DNA of 64,000 bases from Apium graveolens (taxonomy: Eukaryota; Streptophyta; Magnoliopsida; Apiales; Apiaceae): contig NC_133650.1 in the NCBI RefSeq assembly GCF_009905375.1, forward strand, positions 304,021,203 through 304,085,202. The letters are read 5' to 3'. Each line of letters starts with the position of its first letter. Positions within the stretch are counted from its first letter, which is position 1. The translations under genes and the position numbers were made by a program. Below the pieces are notes generated by a model. The model was not told the DNA's origin, searched no databases, and saw nothing but the letters and a program-made list of their open reading frames with translations. Positions 1 through 10,850 of the stretch are shown here, piece by piece.

Positions 1-1090
1 CCGTGAATCGATGACTTGTTTAATCAGTGAAAAGGAGCTACTTATTTTTCAAAGATTGATATAAGATCTGGGTATCATCAGCTGAAGATTAAAGCGGAAG
101 ATATACCTAAGACGACATTTCGAACGAGATATGGGCATTATGAGTTTTTGGGTTGACGAACGCGCCAGCCGCATTTATGGAACTTATGAATAGAGTGTTC
201 AAGCAGTATTTGGATAAGTTCGTTATAGTATTTATCGACGATATTTTGATATATTCCAAGACAGAGGAAGACCATATGGAACATTTGAGGATTTCTTTAG
301 AGATTTTGAGAAAAGAAAAGTTATATGCCAAGTTTTCAAAATGCGAGTTTTGGTTGAAAGAAATTCAGTTTCTTGGACATGTAGTCGATAGTGAAGGAAT
401 TAGAGTAGACCCATCCAAGATAGAAGCTGTGATGAATGGGGAAAGGCCCAAGACTCCTACAGAGGTCAGAAGTTTTTTGGTATTAGCAAGATACTATAGA
501 AGATTTGTGCAAGATTTCTCAAAGATTGTTGTTCCATTGACTATGTTGACAAAGGAAGAATGAGAAGTTTGTGTGGACAGATAAATGCGAAGAAAGTTTT
601 CAAGGGTAGAAGAAGAGATTGGTAACCACCCCAGTTTTAGTGTTACCAGATGAAAAAGGATAGTTTGTGATCTTTAGAGATTCTTCGTATAAAGGGTTAG
701 GATATGTGTTAATGCAACACGGGAAAGTAATAGCATATGCGTCAAGACAACTAAAGCCACATGAACAGAAGTATTCTACGCATGATTTGGAATTAGTAGA
801 GATTGTGTTTGCTCTTAAGATTTGGAGGCATTACTTATATGGAGAAAAGTGTGAGATGTATATAGATCATAAGAGTTTAAAGTATATTTTTACACAGAAG
901 GAGTTGAATATGGGACAAAGAAGATGGTTAAAATTGATCAAAGATTACGACTGTACGATAAGTTATCATCCCGGGAAAGCGAATGTGGGTAGATGCATTA
1001 AGTCACAAAGAAAGATTGAATATGTTAACTTCATCAAAGGAATTGATTAAGGATTTTGAGAAGTTGGAAATAGAAGTGCACATTCCAAAA
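1..1090 (+). pseudogene. Ty3-gypsy (Tekay-like) reverse transcriptase and RNase H remnant, left half
   Basis: This is the polymerase part of a gypsy retrotransposon, cut off by the window edge on the left and by element A on the right. The RT catalytic box reads FIDDILIYS (near 225-255), followed by the thumb motif [11 protein letters not shown]. After frame breaks near 560-665 the RNase H domain continues at 667-1050, with [20 protein letters not shown] and a later DHKSLKYIF motif. At least three frame breaks or stops (near 150, 560-600 and 660) make it non-functional. The frame resumes after the copia insertion at 20469, where the integrase lies, so both pieces belong to one element. Lineage is inferred from the chromodomain-like tail of the right half. 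Confidence 0.9.
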
Positions 1091-1680
1091 TGTTAGATAT
1101 ATTTAAGATGTCATGTCTAATATGATTTGTGTTAGTTTTCAGAACTTAACAACAGGACAAATCAGGACTTACTGGAAATCAGTACTTACTGGAAGTCAGA
1201 ACTTAATATCATAAATTAAGTTATCAGAAGATAAATATCAGAAGATACATATCATAACTTAAGTGCGGGAAGACTTTCAAAGAAAGACTGAAGCTGATTT
1301 ACAGGAAGAATGATCTGGACTAAGACAAGAAGATATTCATGGAAAGATTTAGAAGACTGGAAGACTTGTATAAGATATCTGATTGATATATTTTAGGAGA
1401 GAGAATTATATTCCATATCAATTAGAAGTTATCTTGTAACTGTGTACTATATAAATACATACATAGGTTTACACTATAAGTGTTATCATTATCGAGAATC
1501 AATATACATTGTAACCTAGCAGCTCTTAGTGATATTTGTTCATCATTGAGAGAGAACAGTTCCATTGTAATAGAATTTATTATATTGAATATATCTGTTT
1601 ACTGTTACTTGTGTTCAAGATTGATTTGATTGTGAAAACACTGTATTCAACCCCCTTCTACAGTGTTGTGTGACCTAACA
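1091..1680 (+). repeat. 5' LTR of copia element A
   Basis: It starts TGTTAGATAT and ends TGACCTAACA, so it has the usual TG...CA ends. It is followed two bases later by the primer site. A TATA box (TATATAAA) lies at 1448-1455. The matching copy is at 19878-20468. It is the same LTR family as those at 33527-34201 and 53328-53939. Confidence 0.95.
1448..1455 (+). promoter_or_regulatory. TATA box of the element A 5' LTR
   Basis: TATATAAA lies inside the LTR at the usual place for the U3/R transition. The same box is kept in the other copies: in the 3' LTR near 20235, in C (minus strand near 33765) and in D near 53702. It is the only strong TATA in the LTR. Confidence 0.7.
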
Positions 1681-1682
1681 AG

Positions 1683-1694
1683 TGGTATCAGAGC
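1683..1694 (+). other. Primer binding site of element A (initiator tRNA-Met)
   Basis: TGGTATCAGAGC is complementary to the 3' end of plant initiator tRNA-Met, the usual primer for copia reverse transcription. It lies two bases after the 5' LTR. The same 12-mer is found in B, C and D. Confidence 0.95.
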
Positions 1695-1733
1695 ATATCT
1701 GTAAACACACATACAGTAAAGATCCAAACAATC

Positions 1734-3320
1734 ATGTCTGAAGAAGCATAACTCCAACCAAGCCCACCAAAACTGAAAAAACTCAAAAGACTCAAACCCA
1801 CAGTCGATATGAGACTATTAGGGTTCCCATACTAAGACCTTCTGAGTATCCCATATGGAAAGTGAAGATGGCTATGTTTCTGGAAGCTACAGATCCAGAA
1901 TACCTTGAAAGAATTAATGAAGGACCATATAAGCCTACCAAGCTCTCTGTTGTAGTTGCTGATCAGCCAGCAAAGACCATACCAAAGGAGAAAAGTGAGT
2001 ACACAGCTGAAGACATCTCATCTATTGCCAAGGATGCAAAGGTAAGGCATTTGCTGCAAAATGCCATTGATAATGTCATATCAAACATGGTAATTCATTG
2101 TAAGACTGCAAAAGAGATATGAGATGCTTTGGAGACAAGATGATAGGGAACTGTTGCAATCAAGAAGAACAGGAGGACTATACTCACTCAAGAGTATGGG
2201 CACTTTGACTCAAAAGTTGATGAGTCATTAACTGATTTATATGACAGGTTTGTCAAACTCTTAAATGATCTGTCACTGGTGGACAAGGAATATTTTCTTG
2301 AAGATTCAAATCTAAAATTCCTTTTAGCCCTTCCTGAAAATTGGGATTTGAAGTCTACTACCATAAGAGACAACTATGACCTTACTGAAACTACTCTTGA
2401 TGAAATCTATGGTATGCTCAAGACTCATGAACTTGAGATGGATCAAAGGAGCAAGAGACATGGGAGAAAGTCAAGGAAAGTTGCTCTTAAAGCTGAGGAG
2501 GAATCCCCTAAAGTGACTATCTCAAAGAAAGGCAAAGGAAAGACTCTCATCATAAAGTCTGATTCAGAATCATCAAGTTCTGATGATGATGATTCAGAAA
2601 CTGAAAGTCTACCTGAAGTGGATGTTGATGCAGAGATGATGCAGTTATGTGCTCTTATGGTGAAGGGTATCACAAAGCTTGCCTACAGGAAATTCAGAAA
2701 AGGCAAGAAGCTTTCCAGGAAAGGTGGAAGTTCTGATAAGAAGGGTTTCAGAAAGTCTGAAGGTAAAGGAGGGAAGTCTGACAGAGGAGACTACTCAAAT
2801 GTCAAATGCTACAATTGTGGTGATAAAGGCCACATATCTCCTGACTGCAAGAAAGGAAAACGTGACAAAGGCAAGGCACTTGTCACAAAGAAGAAAAGCT
2901 GGAAAGACACTTCAAATTCTGAAGATGAGGTGAACTATGCTTTGATGGTAAATGCTGATAGCAGTTCTGATGCTACTGAGTTAAAGGTACCTCAAACAAC
3001 GCATGCTTTTCATACTGATGATATTACTGAGTTGAGATTATATCTTAAAACCATGTTTATTAGTTATAGAGATCAGACTTTAACATGTGAAAGATTAACT
3101 TCTGAAAATCTGGCTTTTAAGAAAAGGAATGACTATTTAGAAAAAGAGTTAGTTATGTTCCATCAAACTCAGAAAGAAAGAGATGATGTTTTTTATGTTA
3201 GAGATGAAGTGCTAAAATTGAATGACTCTCTAAAAACTGAGTTAGAAAAGAAAAGAGAGATTATCAGGACTTGGACTAACACTGGCAGAGCAACTCAGGA
3301 TATACTAAGTAGTGGAAACT
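1734..3320 (+). pseudogene. gag of element A, 5' part
   Basis: This is the Gag start, aligned by eye with the intact gag of element D at 53996. The ATG at 1734 is followed by a frame break within a few codons. The N-terminal Gag core resumes near 1800 and is open to 2122, where a TGA replaces the Trp codon at D residue 129. Further breaks follow. The stretch 2279-3320 is open and includes an acidic Ser/Asp run, a CCHC knuckle CYNCGDKGHISPDC and a coiled-coil-like C-terminal segment. Element B was inserted after this point, in the codons for SSGNW. The rest of Gag resumes at 10851. Confidence 0.92.
3316..3320 (+). other. Target-site duplication of element B (left copy)
   Basis: aaact here and at 10846-10850 flank element B exactly. 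Joining the two sides restores the gag reading frame of element A as seen in D (SSGNWKEGLGYG). Confidence 0.96.
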
Positions 3321-3933
3321 TGTAAGTCATATATCATAGCCTATTTGTATATTCGAGGATTCAACTCAACTCAAATAAGAATGTAATAAGTAAATAGTGG
3401 ATCGACCGTCAGAGAGATCTCGCAAAGTAATATCTGTCAAAGGATTCAGAAACAAGGTTCATCTACAGACTTGAGGAGTTAATTCACTGGAAGAAGTTCA
3501 AGAAGTTGATCATGCCTCAGTGATATAAATCAAGATCGTGGATTTAATCAAGTGACAGAGATCTCGTCAGAGTATCATTAATTACAAGGATTTAATCTGA
3601 AGAAAATCAAAGTGTCAAAGTCAAGACATGAAGAAACGTCACGGAAGTTAGTCACTCATGAACCAGACAGTACATCGAGTGTCAACATTGAAGTGGTGGA
3701 ATTGATTCATAATTTTCAGTGATTTTCAGAAGATCTGCAGAAGGATGGGTGCTGTTGAAGACTAGAATTAATTCTTTATTAATTAATTAAGTCATCTAAT
3801 TTAATTAAGAAAATAAATTATATCTGCGAAGAATAATTTATTTATTAATTGAATTAATTGATTAATTAATTCTGAATTAATTTTAGGAATTTTCAGAATT
3901 TAAATTGGATTAAAATCTGCATTAAATCAGCAA

Positions 3934-4007
3934 GACTATTGAAAATGAACTAGCATGACAATCAGGATTGTCATACCGATTGTCATGCTAGGCCATTTTC
4001 AATAGTC
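3934..4007 (+). repeat. Long inverted repeat in the 5' LTR of element B
   Basis: The arm 3934-3963 (gactattgaaaatgaactag...) is the reverse complement of 3978-4007 at 28 of 30 positions, with a 14-base loop. RNA from this part of the LTR would fold into a strong hairpin. The same structure is at 10122-10195 in the 3' LTR. Confidence 0.9.
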
Positions 4008-4033
4008 TCACCGAAAGTTACACTAGGAGGAGG

Positions 4034-4173
4034 ATTGTCTTGCTAGTTCATTCTGATTGTCATGCTAGTTCATTCTGATTGTCATGCTAGTTCATTCAGA
4101 TTGTCTTGCTAGTTCAATCCATTGTCCTACCGATTGTCTTGCTGAGCTCAGGATTGTCTTGCCAGTTCAATTC
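4034..4173 (+). repeat. 22-bp tandem repeats in the 5' LTR of element B
   Basis: Four units of attgtcatgctagttcattc plus two bases start at 4034, 4056, 4078 and 4100. Degenerate units at 4121, 4133 and 4153 follow. The unit contains the word found in the stem of the adjacent hairpin. The array is repeated at about 10222-10361 in the 3' LTR. Confidence 0.88.
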
Positions 4174-4659
4174 TATTCTGTTGATTAAAAAGAAGCAGAC
4201 AAGCAGCAGTTCAATTATCCATCAAATACACAAGTCAAAACAAGAACAGAGCAGAAAAGAAAAAGAAGACAAATATTTCATCCTTCATCTGCAAACTTCA
4301 AGATTAAATTTCTAGATTGTAAAGTTAAATTCAATCAACTAGAAATCTTTATCTTGTTCTTGTGTAACAATCTAGCGGATCAAAATCCCTAGAACTTAAT
4401 CTCAAATCGCGTTTAGCATTTGATTCTAATTATTACAAAAAATAGAAAAAGTTCATGTCGAATTTATTCTAAATTTGTGATAATTAATTTGAGATTAATT
4501 CCTTGTAATCGATACAGTTGTTGTAACACCTTTCAAGCTTAATAATATTTTTATTTAACTTGAATTTTGTTTCACATTTTTTATTCCGCATTTAATTCGA
4601 TTATTCGGTACTGTTTGTATTCAACCCCCCCTTCTACAAACAAATTGGGACCTAACAAT

Positions 4660-4671
4660 TGGTATCAGAGC
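4660..4671 (+). other. Primer binding site of element B
   Basis: TGGTATCAGAGC lies two bases after the 5' LTR. It is the same initiator tRNA-Met site as in the SIRE elements. Confidence 0.95.
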
Positions 4672-4753
4672 CTTCTGATTAACGAACAAATCAAGATCCT
4701 AGACTTTTGTGATTTTTCAACTCCTTGAATTTTTATTCATTCAAAAATTCATA

Positions 4754-6985
4754 ATGACTTCACATAAAGTTGGAACCGTTAAAATTCCATAATTTGATAA
4801 AGAGAATTATATCATGTGGAAGAAGAAGATGCTATTATTTTTACAAGTTGCAAATCCCAAATATACAAACTTGTTAAAGAAGGGGATAAAAACTCCGATG
4901 GTTATTGAACCGGAGGTTATAATAGATGGTGTGGTGACTACTAAAGCTAGAACCTATCCAAAAGATCCTGAAGATTTTACTCCTACTGAGAAGGAAGAAG
5001 CCTCCTTGGATGCCAGCCTTCAATTAATATTAATTGATTCCCTTGATACCTTGATGAACAGACATGTGATGAACTGTAAAAATGCTAAACACATGTGGGA
5101 AACTATTGAGGTGATCAATGAAGGCACAGAGGAAGTTAGGGAGAACAAGTTGGAAATCCTAACCTCTGAATATGAACATTTCAAATCAAATCCAGGAGAA
5201 GGAATTACTGAAGTGTTTGAGAGGTACAATGCGTTGATCAACAACCTGAACATCAATGAAAAGTATTATTCAATCAGGGAAGTCAACAAAAAGTTTCTTT
5301 TAACACTGCCAACTCATCTTGAACATAGAATCACTGCCATTAGAGAAGCTAGAGATCTGAGTGAGATTTCTTTGGACAGGCTCTATGGAGTGTTAAAAAC
5401 CTATGAGTTGGAGCAGATTCAACAGAAGGAAGTCTACGGGAAGGATAGAATGGTCAGCACATCTACTGCACTTGTAGCTGAAGGTCAACAACAACAACAA
5501 TCTCAACAGTTAGAAAGAATGGTACAGTTTTCCAAGGGTGAGGAAAATGAGTTAGTAGCAGAATATGATCCTCCTACTACAAATCAATCAAGTGATGATT
5601 TTTATTCCTTGGAAGAACTGGAGCAATTGGAAGATGAATCAATGGCCCAAATTGTCAAGAGATTCTCCCATGTCAGATTCAAGAGGAATTCCAAGCTTAA
5701 GTACAAGTCCAACTACAACAAATTCCAGAAAGGTGGATCTTCATCCTCTAACACCAGCAGTGGTGGATACAAAATAGGGATGGTTGATCGGAGCACCATT
5801 AGATGCTATAACTGCAATGAGTTGGGACACTTTGCCACAGAATGTAGGAAGTCAAAGCAAGTAAGAAAGAACTCTGAAAGGGCTTATCTGGCAAAGGGAA
5901 GAAGCTGGGATGATACTGATAGTGAAGATGAAGATGAAGGAAATCTTGCTCTTATGGCTATTGATGGAAAAGCTTCATCATCAAGAATAGAGGTAAAACT
6001 TTCTGATGCTGAAATGGTTTATCATCTAAGAGGTAACTTAGATTGTGCACGTCGTGATAATGAACTGTTAAGTTTACAGATCACAGACCTTGAGAAAGAG
6101 GTCAATGAATTAAGACTTGTGCACATTAATCAAGACAAATTAAAAGAACATGTATCTTTTCTAGAGAATAGAGTTGACTGTTATAGAAAACTCGAAACTA
6201 TTCTCAAAGACAAGATCACCGGTCTTGAGACTAAGGTTAGAGCCTACTTCAATTCTTGTTCGAAGGCTAAAGAGTTCTACAGTAAGCAAGCTGTTAATCA
6301 AACATCTGGAATAGGTTATGATTACAATGCTGCTATTGGAGAATTAGGCATAAACTCCCCTCCTCGTGTATGTGCTAAAGGGAGGGAAGTACCACATGTG
6401 CTTAAGGGTGTTGATGAACCCCTCTATAAACCATCAATTGTTGAACCATTTGATGCGACCTCTTCTGTTATTCAAGAAGAAATATGTGTTGAGGATCATG
6501 CTTATGAGAAGATTGTTTCCAAGTCAAGTGAGTTGAAAGTTCCAGTCAAAGTTGTGAAAGCAACTGAGACTAACTCAGACACACATGAGTTGGATAACAA
6601 TAATGCCATGTCTACCATGCATAAATTACCTGCTGTTAATATCTCTCATAAAGCATGTGGTGTTTCTAATTGTATGTCTTGTGCTTTTAATATGATGTAT
6701 GCTTATTTTAATGGTAAGCATGTGTCTAATGATAAGACTACTCCTCGTCAGCATGTGAATAACAAGAAGCATGATAGGTCTAAGACTGCTAGTCCTTCTA
6801 AGGCTAGAAAGGAGACATTTGTGCCTAAGCTTAAACAGAAATTTGTTAAGGCTGTTTACAAGGTCAAATGTTCAGTCATTGAGAAAGTTGAGACCATTAA
6901 AATTAAAAATGTTGTTTTGCCTGACAAAGGACAATTCTACAAGTATGTCGGGCCCAACCAAGTTTGGGTTCCGAAGAAGGTCTAA
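4754..6985 (+). CDS. gag of element B (long, one zinc knuckle, nonsense at codon 13)
   Basis: Gag is the structural protein that packages retrotransposon RNA. The family-like start is the ATG at 4754 (MTSHKVGTVKIP), but a TAA is in frame 12 codons later. The next in-frame ATG, 4814, opens 723 codons to 6985. The protein has the copia Gag core (LLTLPTHLEHRITAIREARD), a Gln-rich run, an acidic segment, one CCHC knuckle CYNCNELGHFATEC near residues 334-347, a coiled-coil region after it, and a C-terminal basic tail ending WVPKKV. The ORF is otherwise clean, in keeping with the element's youth. Whether the 4814 start gives a working Gag is unknown. The early stop lies outside the main Gag core. 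Confidence 0.88.
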
Positions 6986-7017
6986 TCCATTTGTAGTGCA
7001 GGGCATTAAACAGGTGT

Positions 7018-7200
7018 AACCGGTAGTGTGGATTCTTGACAGTGGATCATCAAGACATATGACCGGAGATAGAGCCCTGCTATCAAATGTGGATTGAGAA
7101 AGCTGGCCCCCTGATTACCTTTGGAGATAACAGTAAAGGTTTATCTGAGGGATATGGCTGTTTGCAAGCTGGGAATGTTATCATTGTAATTTTGTATATT
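7018..7200 (+). pseudogene. Protease stub of element B
   Basis: Downstream of gag lies VWILDSGSSRHMTG (about 7027-7068), the aspartic protease signature of copia, followed by frame breaks (near 7090) and the matched motif GYGCLQAGNVI. The coding similarity ends near 7200. All the rest of pol is missing, so the deletion begins inside the protease. Confidence 0.85.
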
Positions 7201-8987
7201 GTGCTAGGTTATTATCAGGAAGCAGTATCCAACATATAGCACCAGTGACGAGACTTGGAAATATTACGACATATCAAGCACCTGCTGCACATTACACTTG
7301 GAATTGTACTCTAGTAAGATGTGTACAAGTGTACTCTTGGTTGGTGAGTTAAAAGAGGAAGTCAGTGCACCACAGTGAATGGACTTTGCAGCTGCAGATC
7401 TATTGGACTATGCAATCTCTTCTTCACAATCTCACTTCAGGTTGGTATGAACTAGTATACTGCTCAAGCAATCGTCAAGGACATGGTATGGCACTCTAAC
7501 TGCAGTTACAGTTTTATATGAATAAGTAGAGTAGTCATATTTATAACTATCTTATCACTAGGCACAATCATATTATTTTATATGTGCAGTGATATATTGC
7601 TTATGCAACATAACATTTAGTATCTAAAGTACTTGACAAGTATCGGTCAATGATATCTTGTTAACATTATGTTGCAGATATTTGTAAGCTTTTGACATGA
7701 ATGAGAATTACTTAGACTTTACCCTAAGTGATCAATGTTTTATCAAAAAACTCATTCATATTGAAAAATAAAAATTAAACTTCTTTCTATATTAGTGATT
7801 TCTTATTTCATGTAAAATCTTTTGAAATCACTATTGTAAATCATTTTCTCTCTATTACCATATATTCTGTGTTACAGGTTCAGTCTCCAATGACTTTCTT
7901 TCAGTAACAGTCATGAGGTTGAAAACCCACAACGTCTATCCCAGACTGTAAAGACAAACACAAAAACAGAACCAACCAACACTCTCTTACCACTAAATGT
8001 AGTATGAATGAGCGTGAGGGAGATAGTGCCTAGTGCACCACATAAGGAAGGTTCTGTAGTCAACCCAGTAGCTCTGTCTCATACATAGATGAGTAGTATT
8101 TAAACCGAGACAACTGCTAGCCCCCATACATCTTCTCAAAAAGATGTAATGGCTGAAAAGGCACAAAAACAGTTACTAGATTCATTCTCTCAACAGGGTG
8201 AGTCTATTGAATTTTGCCTGTCGGCCAAGGTATCCGATGTAGTGTCACCACTTCAAATATAATCAATTCTTGATGCACAAGGAGAGGTTACACACACAAA
8301 GGATGAGTTGACGGAAACAAGAGTTTCGACCATTTTAAGGTCAGATTCAATTGTTCAAGGTTCGTTAGTGGACCAATTGCCTTTACAGATGTTAGGAGAG
8401 GATACTGATCCAAAAGCCATATGTCAGTGGTCAGTGTCTACCTCCCCAGGCTTAAATCCCCTGGATGCATCTGCGGATAGTGGATCTGACATAGGCGCAG
8501 ATCGGCAACTTGTTGACAATGATTCAGATATTACCTGATGAGTCACAAGGAAGTGTCTTCACAGACATTAGAAGGGAACCTTGATCTTTATGCTAAAATC
8601 TTTGGATCATTGTTTACCTTCCCAGAATTCAAATCTGGAACCCTAAAAGGGAAACTAACAACTTGTAGATTATGACTCAGATTCATCTGACGAGTTTAAC
8701 AAGGATGGGGATTTGCGAACTCCCATTGCACCACCTGTGACCTCCTTAAGGATGGCTAAGGTGATTTTCCTTGCAGGTACAGCTGGATTATGGAGCTATG
8801 AGAGAAGAGTGATACACTTGTGAGAATGAGTGTAAACACGAGTGGAGAGAAGAGTGAAACTCATGTGAGGTACACTAAACACAATCACACACTCACAGTG
8901 AGGAAGAAAGAGAAACTACTTGTTATTTCTTTTCCAACCAAGTGAAATATGAGAACTTCTTCAGACGACGGCATACATTCCTTCTTT
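7201..8987 (+). other. Non-coding internal region of element B replacing pol
   Basis: No integrase, RT or RNase H similarity is visible. A 76-codon open stretch at 8308-8538 (rich in Ser and Asp, GLNPLDASADSGSDIGAD) looks like a relic of a spacer or an extra ORF rather than a polymerase. Similar fragments occur on both sides in other frames. I do not assign a function. Confidence 0.6.
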
Positions 8988-9508
8988 AAGGGGGAGATAA
9001 AAGCTTAAGTAATAGTTTGGAGGATTCCTCAACTAAGGGGGAGAAATAGCAGGGAGGAAGAAAAAGATCATATGTACACTACACCACACCATTGTTGTTT
9101 GTAACTACGGATCCTATTGTACGGGAGAGGTGGTAAACACAAGGTGATTTCCTAGTAAGGGAAGAAGCTGTTAGGGGAGTACCATTGGTTTTTATCTGCG
9201 GATCCTATTGTACGGGAGAGGTGGTAAAACGAAGGTGATCTTCTTTAATCAGTTGATTCTCATAGGGGGAGAAGCAAGAGATATGGGCTTCTCAACAGGA
9301 AATGTGGTTGTACATGTGAAGATGGAACTACTTGAAGATATGTTCAGTCTAGAGGAACATCTACTTGGAATCTGGAAAATGTTAAATCTAGTTCAGAACT
9401 TTTCTGCTATTTACTTTGCATTTCTGTTTATATCTTTTTCTTATTTGTTAGTTGAGTTATCCTCTAGGTATTTGTGTGTTATTGTCTAACAAACAAATAG
9501 GGGGAGAT
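8988..9508 (+). repeat. Multiple polypurine-tract-like runs and a 92-bp direct repeat at the 3' end of element B
   Basis: Purine runs containing aggggga occur at 8988-8998, 9035-9046, 9263-9274 and 9497-9508. The last one abuts the 3' LTR and is the functional position. A block starting cggatcctattgtacgggag is present at about 9107 and again at about 9199, giving a direct repeat of period 92. The final tract is the one expected to prime plus-strand synthesis. Confidence 0.75.
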
Positions 9509-10845
9509 TGTAAGTCATATGTCATAGCCTATTTGTATATTCGAGGATTCAACTCAACTCAAATAAGAATGTAATAAGTAAATAGTGGATCGACCGTCAG
9601 AGAGATCTCGCAAAGTAATATCTGTCAAAGGATTCAGAAACAAGGTTCATCTACAGACTTGAGGAGTTAATTCACTGGAAGAAGTTCAAGAAGTTGATCA
9701 TGCCTCAGTGATATAAATCAAGATCGTGGATTTAATCAAGTGACAGAGATCTCGTCAGAGTATCATTAATTACAAGGATTTAATCTGAAGAAAATCAAAG
9801 TGTCAAAGTCAAGACATGAAGAAACGTCACGGAAGTTAGTCACTCATGAACCAGACAGTACATCGAGTGTCAACATTGAAGTGGTGGAATTGATTCATAA
9901 TTTTCAGTGATTTTCAGAAGATCTGCAGAAGGATGGGTGCTGTTGAAGACTAGAATTAATTCTTTATTAATTAATTAAGTCATCTAATTTAATTAAGAAA
10001 ATAAATTATATCTGCGAAGAATAATTTATTTATTAATTGAATTAATTGATTAATTAATTCTGAATTAATTTTAGGAATTTTCAGAATTTGAATTGGATTA
10101 AAATCTGCATTAAATCAGCAAGACTATTGAAAATGAACTAGCATGACAATCAGGATTGTCATACCGATTGTCATGCTAGGCCATTTTCAATAGTCTCACC
10201 GAAAGTTACACTAGGAGGAGGATTGTCTTGCTAGTTCATTCTGATTGTCATGCTAGTTCATTCTGATTGTCATGCTAGTTCATTCAGATTGTCTTGCTAG
10301 TTCAATCCATTGTCCTACCGATTGTCTTGCTGAGCTCAGGATTGTCTTGCCAGTTCAATTCTATTCTGTTGATTAAAAAGAAGCAGACAAGCAGCAGTTC
10401 AATTATCCATCAAATACACAAGTCAAAACAAGAACAGAGCAGAAAAGAAAAAGAAGACAAATATTTCATCCTTCATCTGCAAACTTCAAGATTAAATTTC
10501 TAGATTGTAAAGTTAAATTCAATCAACTAGAAATCTTTATCTTGTTCTTGTGTAACAATCTAGCGGATCAAAATCCCTAGAACTTAATCTCAAATCGCGT
10601 TTAGCATTTGATTCTAATTATTACAAAAAATAGAAAAAGTTCATGTCGAATTTATTCTAAATTTGTGATAATTAATTTGAGATTAATTCCTTGTAATCGA
10701 TACAGTTGTTGTAACACCTTTCAAGTTTAATAATATTTTTATTTAACTTGAATTTTGTTTCACATTTTTTATTCCGCATTTAATTCGATTATTCGGTACT
10801 GTTTGTATTCAACCCCCCCTTCTACAAACAAATTGGGACCTAACA
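9509..10845 (+). repeat. 3' LTR of element B
   Basis: It differs from 3321-4657 at three positions by eye (near 9520, 10088 and 10727). It is preceded by the tract atagggggagat and followed by the target copy aaact. Confidence 0.97.
10122..10195 (+). repeat. Long inverted repeat in the 3' LTR of element B
   Basis: This is the second copy of the 30-base-arm hairpin, identical to that at 3934-4007. Confidence 0.9.
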
Positions 10846-10850
10846 AAACT

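Larger units (their letters stand above)
3321..4657 (+). repeat. 5' LTR of element B
   Basis: It starts TGTAAGTCAT and ends CCTAACA. It contains a long hairpin (3934-4007), 22-bp tandem repeats (from 4034) and an AT-rich low-complexity stretch near 3770-3900. It is the same length as the 3' copy. Confidence 0.97.
3321..10845 (+). mobile_element. Copia element B: young, gag-only, non-autonomous, nested in element A
   Basis: It has two 1337-bp LTRs (3321-4657 and 9509-10845), a tRNA-Met primer site, a long gag, a protease stub and a polypurine tract, but no integrase, RT or RNase H. It lies in the gag of A and is flanked by a perfect 5-bp target duplication, aaact (3316-3320 and 10846-10850). 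I count only three differences between the LTRs, about 0.2%, so it moved recently. It must have used enzymes from another element. Its Gag is unlike that of the host element A, so the helper is probably a different copia family. Confidence 0.95.

Noticed and set aside
1683..1694. tRNA gene at the TGGTATCAGAGC sites
   Set aside because: They are primer binding sites next to LTRs; no cloverleaf surrounds them.
4034..4173. CRISPR-like array of 22-bp repeats
   Set aside because: The units are adjacent without spacers, lie in an LTR and are duplicated in the second LTR; the genome is a plant.
4106..4315. Protein-coding ORF in the LTR of B (also at 10294-10503)
   Set aside because: The identical ORF in both LTRs is explained by LTR duplication; it spans the tandem repeats and has no family likeness.
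8308..8538. A separate gene in element B
   Set aside because: The 76-codon frame has no recognised domain, no promoter and broken neighbours; it reads as a relic within the transposon.
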